From Centrapalus pauciflorus (Eukaryota; Streptophyta; Magnoliopsida; Asterales; Asteraceae), in assembly GCA_020465985.1 (NCBI GenBank), contig JAANYP010002360.1:144059-208058 (forward strand): a stretch of DNA of 64,000 bases, given 5' to 3'. The notes below the pieces were generated by a model. It saw nothing but the letters and a program-made list of their open reading frames with translations, did no database searches and was not told the DNA's origin. Shown piece by piece: positions 11,769 through 21,419 of this stretch (position 1 is the first letter of the stretch; the number at the start of each line of letters is the position of its first letter). A program made the translations under genes and the position numbers.

Positions 11769-13756
11769 CCAAACAAACGGGTTTTTAACAAAACAAATGG
11801 TACAATAGAGATTGTGTATAACATTGAAGTCACAAGTTATACACATGAACCCCATACAGGTTTGGAATGGATATTTGACTATGATAAATTATTTGAGTCA
11901 TTTAACATTCCTTTGGATGAAAATGCAGGTACAATCGAAAAGGACATGGCGACGTTGCATCTGAATGACGAAGGTCATACCTTTCCGAGGACTACATTTC
12001 AATCCACATCCGAGCCGACTTCGACTGAAGATGGATCTCCAGAAGTTACTGATCCAGAGGCACCTTCAACTGAGAATCAGACTCAGGCAACAAATTCCAA
12101 CTCTGAGGAAAATGTCCACGAGGAGGAAAATGTGGAAGCTGAGGCTGTTCCCCCATTAGGTGAAATAGGATCTAACTTAGGAGATAATCTGAGAGTTGAC
12201 GAGATAGAGACCTCTAAGATCAACAAGAACCATCCTATAGAAAGCATCATAGGAAATCCTAACGAGGGTGTGAGGACTAGGAGTAGTTTAAATAACAACA
12301 CTGTGTTGTTGTCGATGATAAACGACTCCGAGGCATATCATACCTGTCTCTATTCCTGTTTTATCTCGCAAGTAGAGCCGAAGAATGTGCAAATGGCACT
12401 AAAGGATAACTCTTGGGTTGAAGCGATGCAGGAAGAACTGCCACAGTTTAGGAAACTAGAAGTGTGGGAGTTAGTTCCATTACCTCGAGGGGAAGCTGCT
12501 ATAGGAACCAAATGGGTTTTTAAGTGCAAAAGAGACGATCGGGGTATAGTCACTCGCAACAAGGCTAGGTTAGTTGTAAAGGGTTTCAACCAAGAGGAGG
12601 GAATCGATTACAATGAGGTGTTTGCACCAGTAGCAAGGCTGGAAGCCATTAGGTTGTTTCTTGCTTTTGCTTCCTTCAAGGGCTTTAAGGTATATCAACT
12701 AGATGTTAAGAGTGCTTTCCTCTATGGGAAAGTGAAGGAGCTGGTGTATATAGAACAGCCGCCCGGATTTACAGATCCAAAATATCCTGATAGAGTATAT
12801 CATTTGGATAAGGCTCTATATGGATTGCATCAAACACCAAGGGCGTGGTATGAAACCTTATCCAATCATCTGTTAGAGAACGGGTTTGAAAGGGGTAGTT
12901 AAATTTCTTTTTGGGGTTACAAGTTGACCAAAAGAAGGAAGGTATGTTTATCCATCAGACGAAGTATGTCTATGACATATTGGAACGCTTCGGGATGGAA
13001 GGAACGAAACTGACTGCCCATTTCAGCACGCCGATTCAAGTGAATCACAATCTCGGACCGGGTACTGAAAGTGATACCGATGTGGATCCGACACTATATC
13101 GGGCCATGATTGGATCACTTATGTATTTAACTGCTTCAAGACATGACATCATGTTTGCTGTGTGTATTTGTGCTAGGTTTCAAGCTAATCTGAAGGAGAT
13201 GCACATGAAAGCTGTGAAGCGGATTCTACGATACCTCAAGTCGAAACCGAAGCTGGGACTTTGGTATCACGCGGAGGGAGAACTAGAGTTGGAGGCGTTC
13301 ACGGATTCTGACTACGGAGGATGCAGCTTGACACGCAAATCAACAACTGGAGGTTGTCAATTCCTAGGAGGGAGACTGGTTTCCTGGCAATGCAAGAAAC
13401 AGACGTCGGTAGCCGTGTCAACGTGCGAGGCCGAGTATGTTGCTGCTGGTAGTTGCTGCTCACAGGTTCTGTGGATACAACAACAATTGCTGGATTATGA
13501 TTTGGCTTACACTCAAAGTCCCATTAGGATAGATAACCAATCTACAATTGCTATAACAAATAATCTAGTTAAACACAGTAAAACAAAGCACATAGACATA
13601 AGGCATCATTTTATTCGTGATTGTGCTGAAAAGAACTTAATCAAATTGGTAAAAGTGGCAACGGATGATAATAATGCTGATTTATTTACCAAAGCCTTTG
13701 ATAAGTCACGGTTTGAATATTTAATTCAACTAAATGGAATGCGCAACCCAGAGTAA
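11769..13756 (+). pseudogene. pol: E3 reverse transcriptase and RNase H, RT active site deleted
   Basis: An acidic linker (11930-12350) leads to the RT fingers and palm: WVFKCKRDDRGIVTRNKARL near 12511, QLDVKSAFLYG near 12699 and ALYGLHQTPRAWYE near 12811. At about 12890-12897 roughly 160 bp present in E11 and E7 are missing, including the YVDD catalytic box, and the frame shifts. Reading resumes at about 12911. RNase H: FTDSDYGGCS near 13298, SWQCKKQTSVAVSTCEAEY near 13381, and the tail ADLFTKAFDKSRFE, ending with TAA 13754-13756. This copy cannot encode a working RT. Confidence 0.9.
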
Positions 13757-14359
13757 TTTGACCTTAGTAGTAGTTTATTTCCTTTTATAGCTGTAGTATT
13801 TCTTTCTTTTTATAGTAAGTCTGCTAATTTAGGAAAGTTTCTACTTTTAGTAAGTTAGTAGGTTATCTTTTTTTATTACTATTTCTTATGAAAAACAAAA
13901 GAAAAAAAGAGAGAAAACCATAAAAATTCAAAAAAAAAAGAATATCAGAAAAAGAGTTAAGTCTTAGATGCATAGGCTCAAAGTGACGAAAATTAGCACA
14001 GTCGTTACAAACTCTAAGTGTTTAGGCTTTCACACATAATACACCTAAAATTCTAAGTGTTATACTTAAATTTAGTTTGATGTGTTGGTAGGCATAATAC
14101 ATATAGGGAATCTCAAGGCTAATAAAATATTCAAGAAAAAGTCAAACGTGAATCTAACTTAGATGTATAACCAATCGGTCTTAATTTTTATGTACAAGAC
14201 ATACAAATTTTGAGTCTAAATGAGGTATGCAAACTTTCTGGGGATGTATAGCAACATCAAATACATCTAAAAATGGAAAACATAGAAAAATCATAAGGAA
14301 TTGAGAGTCAAAACATGTAACTTTATTGTACGTAAGTACAGACCTGTTGCCTCTGTTTT
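13757..14359 (+). other. E3 conserved post-pol non-coding block, first part
   Basis: No ORF. It starts with a T-rich then A-rich stretch (13770-13945), followed by blocks kept in E4, E7 and E11 (AAAGTGACGAAAATTAGCAC near 13980; TGTTGGTAGGCATAATACAT near 14083). Hairpin 1, TGTACGTAAGTACA, lies at 14327-14340. E4 is inserted right behind it, so hairpins 2 and 3 lie at 21450-21463 and 21527-21540. Conservation of this block even in the pol-less E4 points to a cis role. Confidence 0.7.
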
Positions 14360-14902
14360 TGTAAGGTCTACCACTGCAAGATCTATCTAGACGCGGATCC
14401 GTGAACGAGTGCGGAATCCTCGTTGACGGTTAGACGGACAACTCTCAACCAACGGAAACACGGAGACTATTAGACGCTGAACGAACGACACACGAACGAT
14501 CCTACGTACTAATTATCTCCGAAACGGCACTCACCTAGCTGATAAACTCGAGATCGCCTCTTGCTTAATTCCTCACGAATTCTGCAAAAAGTCTGCTAAT
14601 GATTCGAGTCTATCCCTAATTATAGACCCTGATTCGAGTCTGTTGTGGGCCAACCTCGAATCTGGCCCAAGGCCCATTCGAATCTGTCCATGTTGACAGT
14701 CTCGAATCTAGCCCATTCGAATCTAAGGCTAGACTCGAATCTATCACAGATTCGAATCCCAAGCCTTAAACAATTCGAATCTATGGCTACATTCGAATCT
14801 ATCACAGATTCGAATGCCAAGACTTGTATTCTAGAATCACCTAAGAACTTGTCTTATCAATAACAAAACTAGACTGCTGTCGTCACACTGAATGTACCAA
14901 CA
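14360..14902 (-). repeat. E4 3' LTR
   Basis: Plus-strand sequence begins TGTAAGGTCTACC and ends GTACCAACA, the reverse complement of the family LTR. It is 543 bp, 40 bp longer than its partner. The extra piece lies between two copies of GCCCATTCGAATCT (near 14676 and 14712), so the other copy probably lost it by slippage or recombination between them. ATTCGAATCT at 14791-14800 and AGATTCGAAT at 14806-14815 form a perfect 10-bp inverted repeat with a 5-base loop. Confidence 0.95.
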
Positions 14903-14904
14903 GA

Positions 14905-14913
14905 CTCCCCCTT
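14905..14913 (-). promoter_or_regulatory. Polypurine tract of E4
   Basis: Minus strand AAGGGGGAG three bases from the 3' LTR. It sits in the loop of the inverted repeat formed by 14913-14922 (minus strand GCTATCGTCA) and 14876-14885 (minus strand TGACGACAGC, one mismatch). Confidence 0.9.
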
Positions 14914-14922
14914 GACGATAGC

Positions 14923-15780
14923 TTCTAGTTTTTGTTCATTGATCTTGATAGACTATTTGCTTTAATGACAATGAATGTCGAGATCACCCTTTCTCCTCGT
15001 TATCCATGACTGATGATTCTGAATCGCTTCTCTAACTTAGTCCACGTTCCTTTGAACCACAGCGCTTCTAATACCTCTTAGACTAACCTCTCAAATCTGC
15101 AGTACGACCCTTTCTTCTGACAGTTTTTGCAAACACCTCAGCCCAGAATTGTCTTCCTAGATTATACGGTCCTTCTAAGCTAAATCAGTCACTTCTAACT
15201 TCAGAATCTGATTCATCATTTAGAGCAGTCTTCTGCATCTCTAGATCTATCCCATTCTGATCATCATTCATAACACCTTCATCGAGTGATGCATTCATAA
15301 CACTTCGGAAAAAGTTCTAAGTCATCTTTAATTACTCTGACAATGCTCCGGTCAGACCATGTCTTCAGTTACTTCAGTTGTCTCTGAATCCTTGTCTTTC
15401 CTATTGTCAGTAGCTACGATCACTGACTCCCCCTGAGGATCAGCAGTGAGAGCCAATATTTGAAAGATCTGCCAGCTCACTACTGTCTTGAAAGATCTGC
15501 CCGCTCACTATTCGAGCTATCTTCTTTGACTTGTCAGCTCACTGCTCAGGCCATCTTTTTCGAAGGACAGCTTCTCTACGATTTCTCCACTCTCTACTAT
15601 TTCTCCCCCCTGAGATGGATGATCTTTCAACCAGATGCCAATATAGCCTCCAGATTTGCAATCTGCTGCTACTGATCAGTCTCTGTCTGATCCAACTTGG
15701 CATGAAGTTCACAAATCGCCTTTGTCAGTTGAAGTATCTGTTATTCTGTGAATAATTCAAGGCTAACACTGTATAGACTT
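14923..15780 (-). pseudogene. E4 vestige of the accessory ORF C-terminal half
   Basis: Minus-strand reading gives broken matches to the accessory ORF: QILQLTKAICELHAKLDQ near 15740 (E11 has the coil QVQIFQLTKAVGELQARN) and FWAEVFAKTVRRKGRTADLR near 15110 (E11 has YAEVIAKIIRREGRSGKFE). The N-terminal domain and most of the C-terminal domain are gone and stops are frequent. The two internal purine tracts of the ORF survive as minus-strand TCAGGGGGAG (15436-15427) and a six-G variant (15615-15605). Short plus-strand frames here are not supported as genes. Confidence 0.6.
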
Positions 15781-17185
15781 AATCAACACATGAAACAAGT
15801 CATTAGATGTTAGCAGGACATTAAAATCATTATTCAACGATAAAGATAAAATGAAACTCTGAGAACTAAGTTCGAGAGAAACTATCATTACCTTTGTTTA
15901 AATAGTACCAACCTCGTAAGTTTTGAAAAACTTTGAACAATTTTCAACTTTTTCAACACTTAAATGAAAATTTTGAAAATCTTTGAATAAAATTCAACTT
16001 TGTCAACTTTTTCATGTAATGGAGGTTTACAACCTTTGCAGAATCAATCACACTAAGCAACAGATTTTCACGCAGTATTTGTTTATTCAACCAATCATGC
16101 ATCCTTAGAAACTTTGACCTTTATCCTACTGAAGATAAAAATAAGATAAAATTAATTTTAAAGTTAAGCTACTCTAACCTACACTAAATAGTATATTTTT
16201 GGCGAGAATAGTCAAAGAAAGATTCAATCAGATAGCGATGTCTGATACTAACTTTCAGTACTTAAACTTTCACACTTAGGAATTTTTGATTCCTTTGATT
16301 GTTCGTTGTGACATACCTATTTAGCCGATTGTTGGTATTTTACCCCGTTAAACATTCTACATTTCGGAATATCCCTTGGCCTGTTTATTTATCAGGAAAT
16401 TATCTTACGTGACTCAGACATAGACATACTTTTATGATCAAGGCACACAGACAAAGATTCTAACTTGTTGGTATTTGCAAACTTTCTTTAAAAGACAAAC
16501 ATCGGACACAGGTCTGTATTCTCATACAACAAAGTGTCTTAGTTCGACTTAAGGTTTATTTTTAAAGTTAGCAGATAGCGGTGACAGGTCTGTACTGACG
16601 TACAACAAAGCGACATGTCTGCTAACCCGAATCTAAACAGAGACAACAGGTCTGTACTTACGTACAACAGAGTTGCATGTTTTCGACTCTCAGTTTTACA
16701 TGATATTTCTATTCTTTCCATTTTCAGATGTATTTGATGTTGCCATACATCCCCAGAAAGTTCGCATACCTCATTTAGACTCAATGTTTGTATGTCTTGT
16801 ACATAAAAATTAAGACCGATTGGTCGTACATCTAGGTTAGTGACACGCTTGACTTTTTCTAGAATATTTTATTAGCCTTGAGATTCCCTATATGTATTAT
16901 GCCTACCAACACATCAAACTAAATAAAGTATAGCACTTAGGATTTAGTTGCATTATGTGTGAAAGCCTAAATACTTAGAGTCTGTAACGACGGTGCTAAT
17001 TTTCGTCACTTTGAACCTATGCATCTAAGACTTAACTCAATTTTCTGATATTCTCTTTTTTTTTTTCTTTTTTTTTTTTTTTATGGTTTTCTCCTTTTTT
17101 TTTTTTTTGTTATTTTCATAAATAATAATAAGCTAATAAAGTAACTTACTAACTTACTATAAAAAGAAATAAAATAGCCTAAGGT
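15781..17185 (-). other. E4 conserved post-pol non-coding block with three hairpins
   Basis: No gene. In minus sense it runs from just after the RNase H scrap, through a poly-A/poly-T stretch (17055-17120), to the vestigial accessory ORF. Hairpins, as minus-strand 14-mers: 16666-16653 TGTACGTAAGTACA, 16604-16591 TGTACGTCAGTACA, 16528-16515 TGTATGAGAATACA. Their spacing (62 and 76 bases) matches E11 and E7. The short frame at 16539-16784 lies across the hairpins and is not supported as a gene. Confidence 0.7.
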
Positions 17186-17460
17186 CAAGTTACTTTGGAT
17201 TACACATGCCATTCAGTTGAACTAACAACCCAAAGCATGAACTAACAAATGCTTTTGTGACTAGATTCGCATTGTTTATACAGATTGACACAACTGACAC
17301 ACCTTACATGTTTCCCTTATAACTTCTCACTTTGGTCTAAGGACCCAGAAAGCATACCTGGTGTTTCGTCCTTTGTACCCCTGTCCTGTATCAAGAGAAA
17401 CCACTATCCATAAACCATTTGTCATTAGGATCTGTAGCTAACTCCTGCACACTAAACAAG
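17186..17460 (-). pseudogene. E4 pol scraps (protease, integrase, RNase H ends)
   Basis: Directly after the gag stop, the minus strand continues in frame through CAG (17447-17445) into DKWFMDSGFS, the protease active site, then a stop replaces the Arg codon. A short integrase piece (GTACAAAGGACGAAAC, 17379-17364) and the RNase H end (LVQLNGMCNPK, stop near 17190) follow. About 3 kb of pol has thus been lost in at least two internal deletions, leaving its three landmarks in order. Confidence 0.8.
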
Positions 17461-17465
17461 AAAAG

Positions 17466-20201
17466 TTAGTTATCACGGGGGACCCAAGCCATGACTGACT
17501 TGGTAATACCATCCTCATCCACAAACTTGAATTCTTTCAAATACCCATCTCTCCTTTCAGGTGACTTGGATTTTTGATGGAGAATCTGTTGTGAAGCTGA
17601 ATGATTAACATCCATTCTCGACCTTTGTATTGGTCTTTTCGGTTCAGCCCTTGAGTAATTTCTGTAATAGTACAGTTCAGTCTCATAATTCCGGGCCCTA
17701 CCTTGTGTCGTATGCTTATTAGGAGAATTAGACCTAACGAGAGTGTGACTCCTCTTAGGTGAATTTTTCCTAATAATGGTATGGGGGCCAGACATTGAGT
17801 GACTAGGAGATTTATTCGGTGAATTAATCCTAAGTCCATCATTTTGTCTAAGAGACACCGATGATTGACAACTACCTATACATGACACCTCAACGGAGTT
17901 CTTCTCAGAAACTTGAGAACTACTCCCGCTCGCATCACTAGGCATTGGTTTTAAGATTTGCTGCTCTTGTTTCCCTATGTTTAATGAAGACTCTGACTTT
18001 TTGTAGGGACAACCTGAAACAACATGTCCTTTCTCATGACACTTAAAGCAAGACATCTTGTCAATAGATTTCTTATAGGCACTCTTTGACCTAGGTGTCT
18101 TACTAATGCCCTGATTGTCTGTATCAACAGCTTGTTTTAACTCCCCTTTGTTAACATTGCTTACAGTATTTTCCTCTTCTAGTTTTGAATTACAACTAGA
18201 CTGAACACACTGTACTGTTTGTCTAACCTGAGGAGTAATTGAAGATACTTTATAGGACTCAGTTACCTTGACTACCTCTGAGTTAACCATATCGATGGTC
18301 GCATCCTGAGCAGTAGGTACACGATTACTATTTGCCTCAGCAACCTTAGTTCTAGACTCAGCTAATTCCTTATCTCTAAGAGAGATCTCTTTGGTCAGTG
18401 ACTCTACATGCTCATAAAGTAGTTCATTCCTGACACTTTGTTCAATCAATTTGTCATTCAGAACTAGGAAATCTTGAGCATCATTTCTCAGTTTGGCCTG
18501 AAGATCTTCCTTAATGTCTAATAAATTAGCATTATCTGATTTTAAGGATTGAATTTGAGCAGTCATAGATGAATATGTTTCTAGTACTAAATTCAATTTA
18601 TCATTCAAAGTAGTACATAAAGCACATAAATCATGAAAAGTAGAAGAGTTTAGAATTACCTGTTTCCGATCAGATTTGATATTGGCCATCTGAGCTGCAA
18701 ACTCCAGCGTAGTTAGCTCCTCAGCAATTTCCAGCACCAAAGGTTCTGAATCAGAAAACTGTGTATCCTCTTTCTCTTCCTCTTCTGCTCCCGTACTTCC
18801 AGTCTCTGTGACTTCAGCCATGAAGGCTCTAGCATTAGTCTCTGGATGTGTACTCCAATCATATGTGCCATCTAACTGTCTGTTAGACCCCACATTAGCA
18901 AGTAAACCAGCCACTGAACCCTGATTCCCTGATCTTTGATTCCCTGAACTGGCTAAATGCTGACGTCCTAAGTTCTGATGATTATCAATCTTAGGTCTTT
19001 GACACTCTCTCGCAAAGTGTCCCAACCCCTGACAGTTATAACATCTAACTTTTGACTTATCGAATCCTACATTGTTCACACTCAGACTTCTTCCTGTTCT
19101 TTTCATGAACCTTTTCAATCTCTGTGTGACCATAGCCAATTGCCATTGTAGGTCCATTTGTTCCAAGTCATTCGGATCCACCTGATCATAATCTTCTTCC
19201 CATAAAGCTGGATCAATTATTTTCCCTTGAATACAATTCCCGTAAGCCGCTACAAACGATGCTAGAAGCTTCAGTTGCTCCTCTACAGTTTTAGCACTCA
19301 TTGGCATTTTTGTGTATCCCTGAGACGATGATCCTGAAGTAGATGCTTGTGACTGCTCATCCGGTCCACTAAACCCTATGAAAGTTCTACATTGTGCTTC
19401 CTCTGGCTCAGCTGGTGACACAGTTTCTCCTGTGAAAAACGCTGTAGCTGTCTTTATATCAGCTGTCACTGAAGGTGTTGATTTTCCGAAATACATTGCC
19501 GGATTTTGGACTTGTTCATAATCCGTTTCAGCCTTCAATAACTCGAAATGATACGCCCTCAGCGTTCCCACTACATCTTCCAACGATTGAGTATAGTACT
19601 TATCCTCATCAAGCTTAATCATAGCCACATACATCTCCCATTTGGCGGGTAAGGCATCCAAAAGCTTGTTATTCTTTTCTGTGTTGCTATACTCAATGTC
19701 GTGACTTTCAAGTTCTGTTAATAGATGATAAAACCTAGTGATAGTATCATTCAATTGTTCATCCTTTAACGCCTTGAAGATGGCGAACTGTTGTTTTAAC
19801 AGCTCTGTACGCTTTCTCCTAACCCGAGGATTTCCCTCACACCTTTTTTCAAGCGACTCCCCAAGTTCTTTTGATGTCCTCTGAGTCCGGAATGTGTGTA
19901 GAATATCTTGCGGTAACGCCATTCGGATTAAAGAAAAAGCTTTGTTTTCGGCTTCAAATACTTTCTTGTCATCCTCTTTCATCATCTGGTATGACAAGAC
20001 CTTTTGACGGCCTTCAACTTCAGATACTGGCGGAATGTACCCTTCATCTATGCACACCCACATGCGCATATCATTGAATCGTACAAAATCTGTAAATCGA
20101 TCCTTCCACCAGTAATAGTCCTCAACTTTCATCAGCTTAGGCGGTGCATTTGCCTTCCCAACTTCATGATCCATCTCAAGGAATTTCTGAAGATTTGACA
20201 T
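17466..20201 (-). CDS. gag: E4 gag polyprotein, open over 911 codons
   Basis: The only long uninterrupted family gag in the window. It should build the particle and package RNA in the cytoplasm. It starts MSNLQKFLEMDHEVG at ATG 20201-20199, the start shared with E3. The gag core spans roughly residues 30-260. Zinc knuckle 1 (CYNCQGLGHFAREC, CX2CX4HX4C) lies near residue 385, a long coiled coil near 520-640, and zinc knuckle 2 (CFKCHEKGHVVSGC) near 717. A basic Ser/Arg/Asn-rich tail ends MAWVPRDN. A UAA follows, with the vestigial protease in the same frame. Openness and near-identical LTRs suggest recent activity with enzymes from elsewhere; expression is not shown by the sequence. Confidence 0.93.
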   Translation of the reverse strand: MSNLQKFLEMDHEVGKANAPPKLMKVEDYYWWKDRFTDFVRFNDMRMWVCIDEGYIPPVSEVEGRQKVLSYQMMKEDDKKVFEAENKAFSLIRMALPQDILHTFRTQRTSKELGESLEKRCEGNPRVRRKRTELLKQQFAIFKALKDEQLNDTITRFYHLLTELESHDIEYSNTEKNNKLLDALPAKWEMYVAMIKLDEDKYYTQSLEDVVGTLRAYHFELLKAETDYEQVQNPAMYFGKSTPSVTADIKTATAFFTGETVSPAEPEEAQCRTFIGFSGPDEQSQASTSGSSSQGYTKMPMSAKTVEEQLKLLASFVAAYGNCIQGKIIDPALWEEDYDQVDPNDLEQMDLQWQLAMVTQRLKRFMKRTGRSLSVNNVGFDKSKVRCYNCQGLGHFARECQRPKIDNHQNLGRQHLASSGNQRSGNQGSVAGLLANVGSNRQLDGTYDWSTHPETNARAFMAEVTETGSTGAEEEEKEDTQFSDSEPLVLEIAEELTTLEFAAQMANIKSDRKQVILNSSTFHDLCALCTTLNDKLNLVLETYSSMTAQIQSLKSDNANLLDIKEDLQAKLRNDAQDFLVLNDKLIEQSVRNELLYEHVESLTKEISLRDKELAESRTKVAEANSNRVPTAQDATIDMVNSEVVKVTESYKVSSITPQVRQTVQCVQSSCNSKLEEENTVSNVNKGELKQAVDTDNQGISKTPRSKSAYKKSIDKMSCFKCHEKGHVVSGCPYKKSESSLNIGKQEQQILKPMPSDASGSSSQVSEKNSVEVSCIGSCQSSVSLRQNDGLRINSPNKSPSHSMSGPHTIIRKNSPKRSHTLVRSNSPNKHTTQGRARNYETELYYYRNYSRAEPKRPIQRSRMDVNHSASQQILHQKSKSPERRDGYLKEFKFVDEDGITKSVMAWVPRDN

Positions 20202-20895
20202 CTTTTCTAGCTGATTGAATTTGAACTTAATTAATTTAATTCGAAACTGATTTAGACTAACTTATTCGAATCTAGATAGATTCGAAACTAATTAATATTA
20301 AATCTTTTGAAATTAAATTCGATTAAGTCTTAAAAGTCAATTAGATTCGAAATAATGTCAGATTCGAACAACTCCTTAGATTCGAAGTTATGTCAGATTC
20401 GAAGGACTCCTTAGATTCGAAGACCCTTAGAATCGAAGGCACAGCAGAGTCGAATGACAGCAGATTCGAGGCACAGAATCGAAATATTAACAAACTCGAA
20501 ACAAACTCGAAACAATATAGACTCGAGATCCAATTCGAATGAAGTAACAAATTCGAAACAAGGTAGACTCGAAACTCACTGAAATTGACTCGAAAGGAGC
20601 GTATTTAGGTTAGACTCGAAAATAAAGTAAAACCCTAATTACCCCTATAGATTCGAGCGCCGCAAACTCGAAAAAACGGCTAACACGTTGATTTTTTGAC
20701 GTTTTACAGATTAAACCACTATTTTTCAAACGAAAAATAATGATTCCGATCAAAAACGTGAAAAACGACAAAGTGTTTCCCGAATATGAATTTGCTAAGC
20801 TCAAAAACACGTTTTTGAGAGCAAAACCGTCCAACTAGCGTCAAGAAACCTAGAATGTATCTGATGAACACGAAGAACACCACGAACACTCCGCT
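20202..20895 (-). other. E4 untranslated leader with TTCGAA array
   Basis: Non-coding. From 20265 to 20670 it carries some twenty TTCGAA/CTCGAA/GTCGAA words. The conserved block near 20846-20858 (minus strand CATTCTAGGTTTC) matches the possible weak donor seen in the E3 and E11 leaders. Short frames in it are chance. Confidence 0.6.
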
Positions 20896-20908
20896 GGCTT
20901 TGATACCA
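20896..20908 (-). promoter_or_regulatory. Primer binding site of E4
   Basis: Minus strand TGGTATCAAAGCC, two bases after the 5' LTR. It has one change (A for G) from the TGGTATCAGAGC of the relatives, still a good match to initiator tRNA-Met. Confidence 0.85.
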
Positions 20909-20910
20909 CT

Positions 20911-21414
20911 TGTAAGGTCTACCACTGCAAGATCTATCTAGACGCGGATCCGTGAACGAGTGCGGAATCCTCGTTGACGGTTAGACGGACAACTCTCAAC
21001 CAACAGAAACACGGAGACTATTAGACGCTGAACGAACGACACACGAACGATCCTACGTACTAATTCTCTCCGAAACGGCACTCACCTAGCTGATAAACTC
21101 GAGATCGCCTCTTGCTTAATTCCTCACGAATTCTGCAAAAAGTCTGCTAATGATTCGAGTCTATCCCTAATTATAGACCCTGATTCGAGTCTGTTGTGGG
21201 CCAACCTCGAATCTGGCCCAAGGCCCATTCGAATCTAAGGCTAGACTCGAATCTATCACAGATTCGAATCCCAAGCCTTAAACAATTCGAATCTATGGCT
21301 ACATTCGAATCTATCACAGATTCGAATGCCAAGACTTGTATTCTAGAATCACCTAAGAACTTGTCTTATCAATAACAAAACTAGACTGCTGTCGTCACAC
21401 TGAATGTACCAACA
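20911..21414 (-). repeat. E4 5' LTR
   Basis: 504 bp; matches 14360-14902 except for the 40-bp gap and two substitutions seen by eye (near 21007 and 21063). It carries the same ATTCGAATCT/AGATTCGAAT inverted repeat at 21303-21327. The target duplication GTTTT follows at 21415-21419. Confidence 0.95.
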
Positions 21415-21419
21415 GTTTT

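Larger units (their letters stand above)
14360..21414 (-). mobile_element. E4: gag-only non-autonomous LTR retrotransposon
   Basis: LTRs at 14360-14902 (3') and 20911-21414 (5'), flanked by GTTTT at 14355-14359 and 21415-21419. In minus sense the order is LTR, PBS, leader, open 911-codon gag, about 250 bp of pol scraps, the conserved hairpin block, scraps of the accessory ORF, polypurine tract, LTR. The LTRs differ by two substitutions and one 40-bp gap, making this the youngest insertion in the window. It fits the TR-GAG class of non-autonomous elements, which need RT and integrase from relatives. Confidence 0.95.

Noticed and set aside
14620..14863. Small frames inside LTRs (also 22178-22837, 43366-43566, 6236-6511)
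   Set aside because: They arise from stop-poor TTCGAA arrays and LTR sequence, and are not conserved between LTR copies as proteins.
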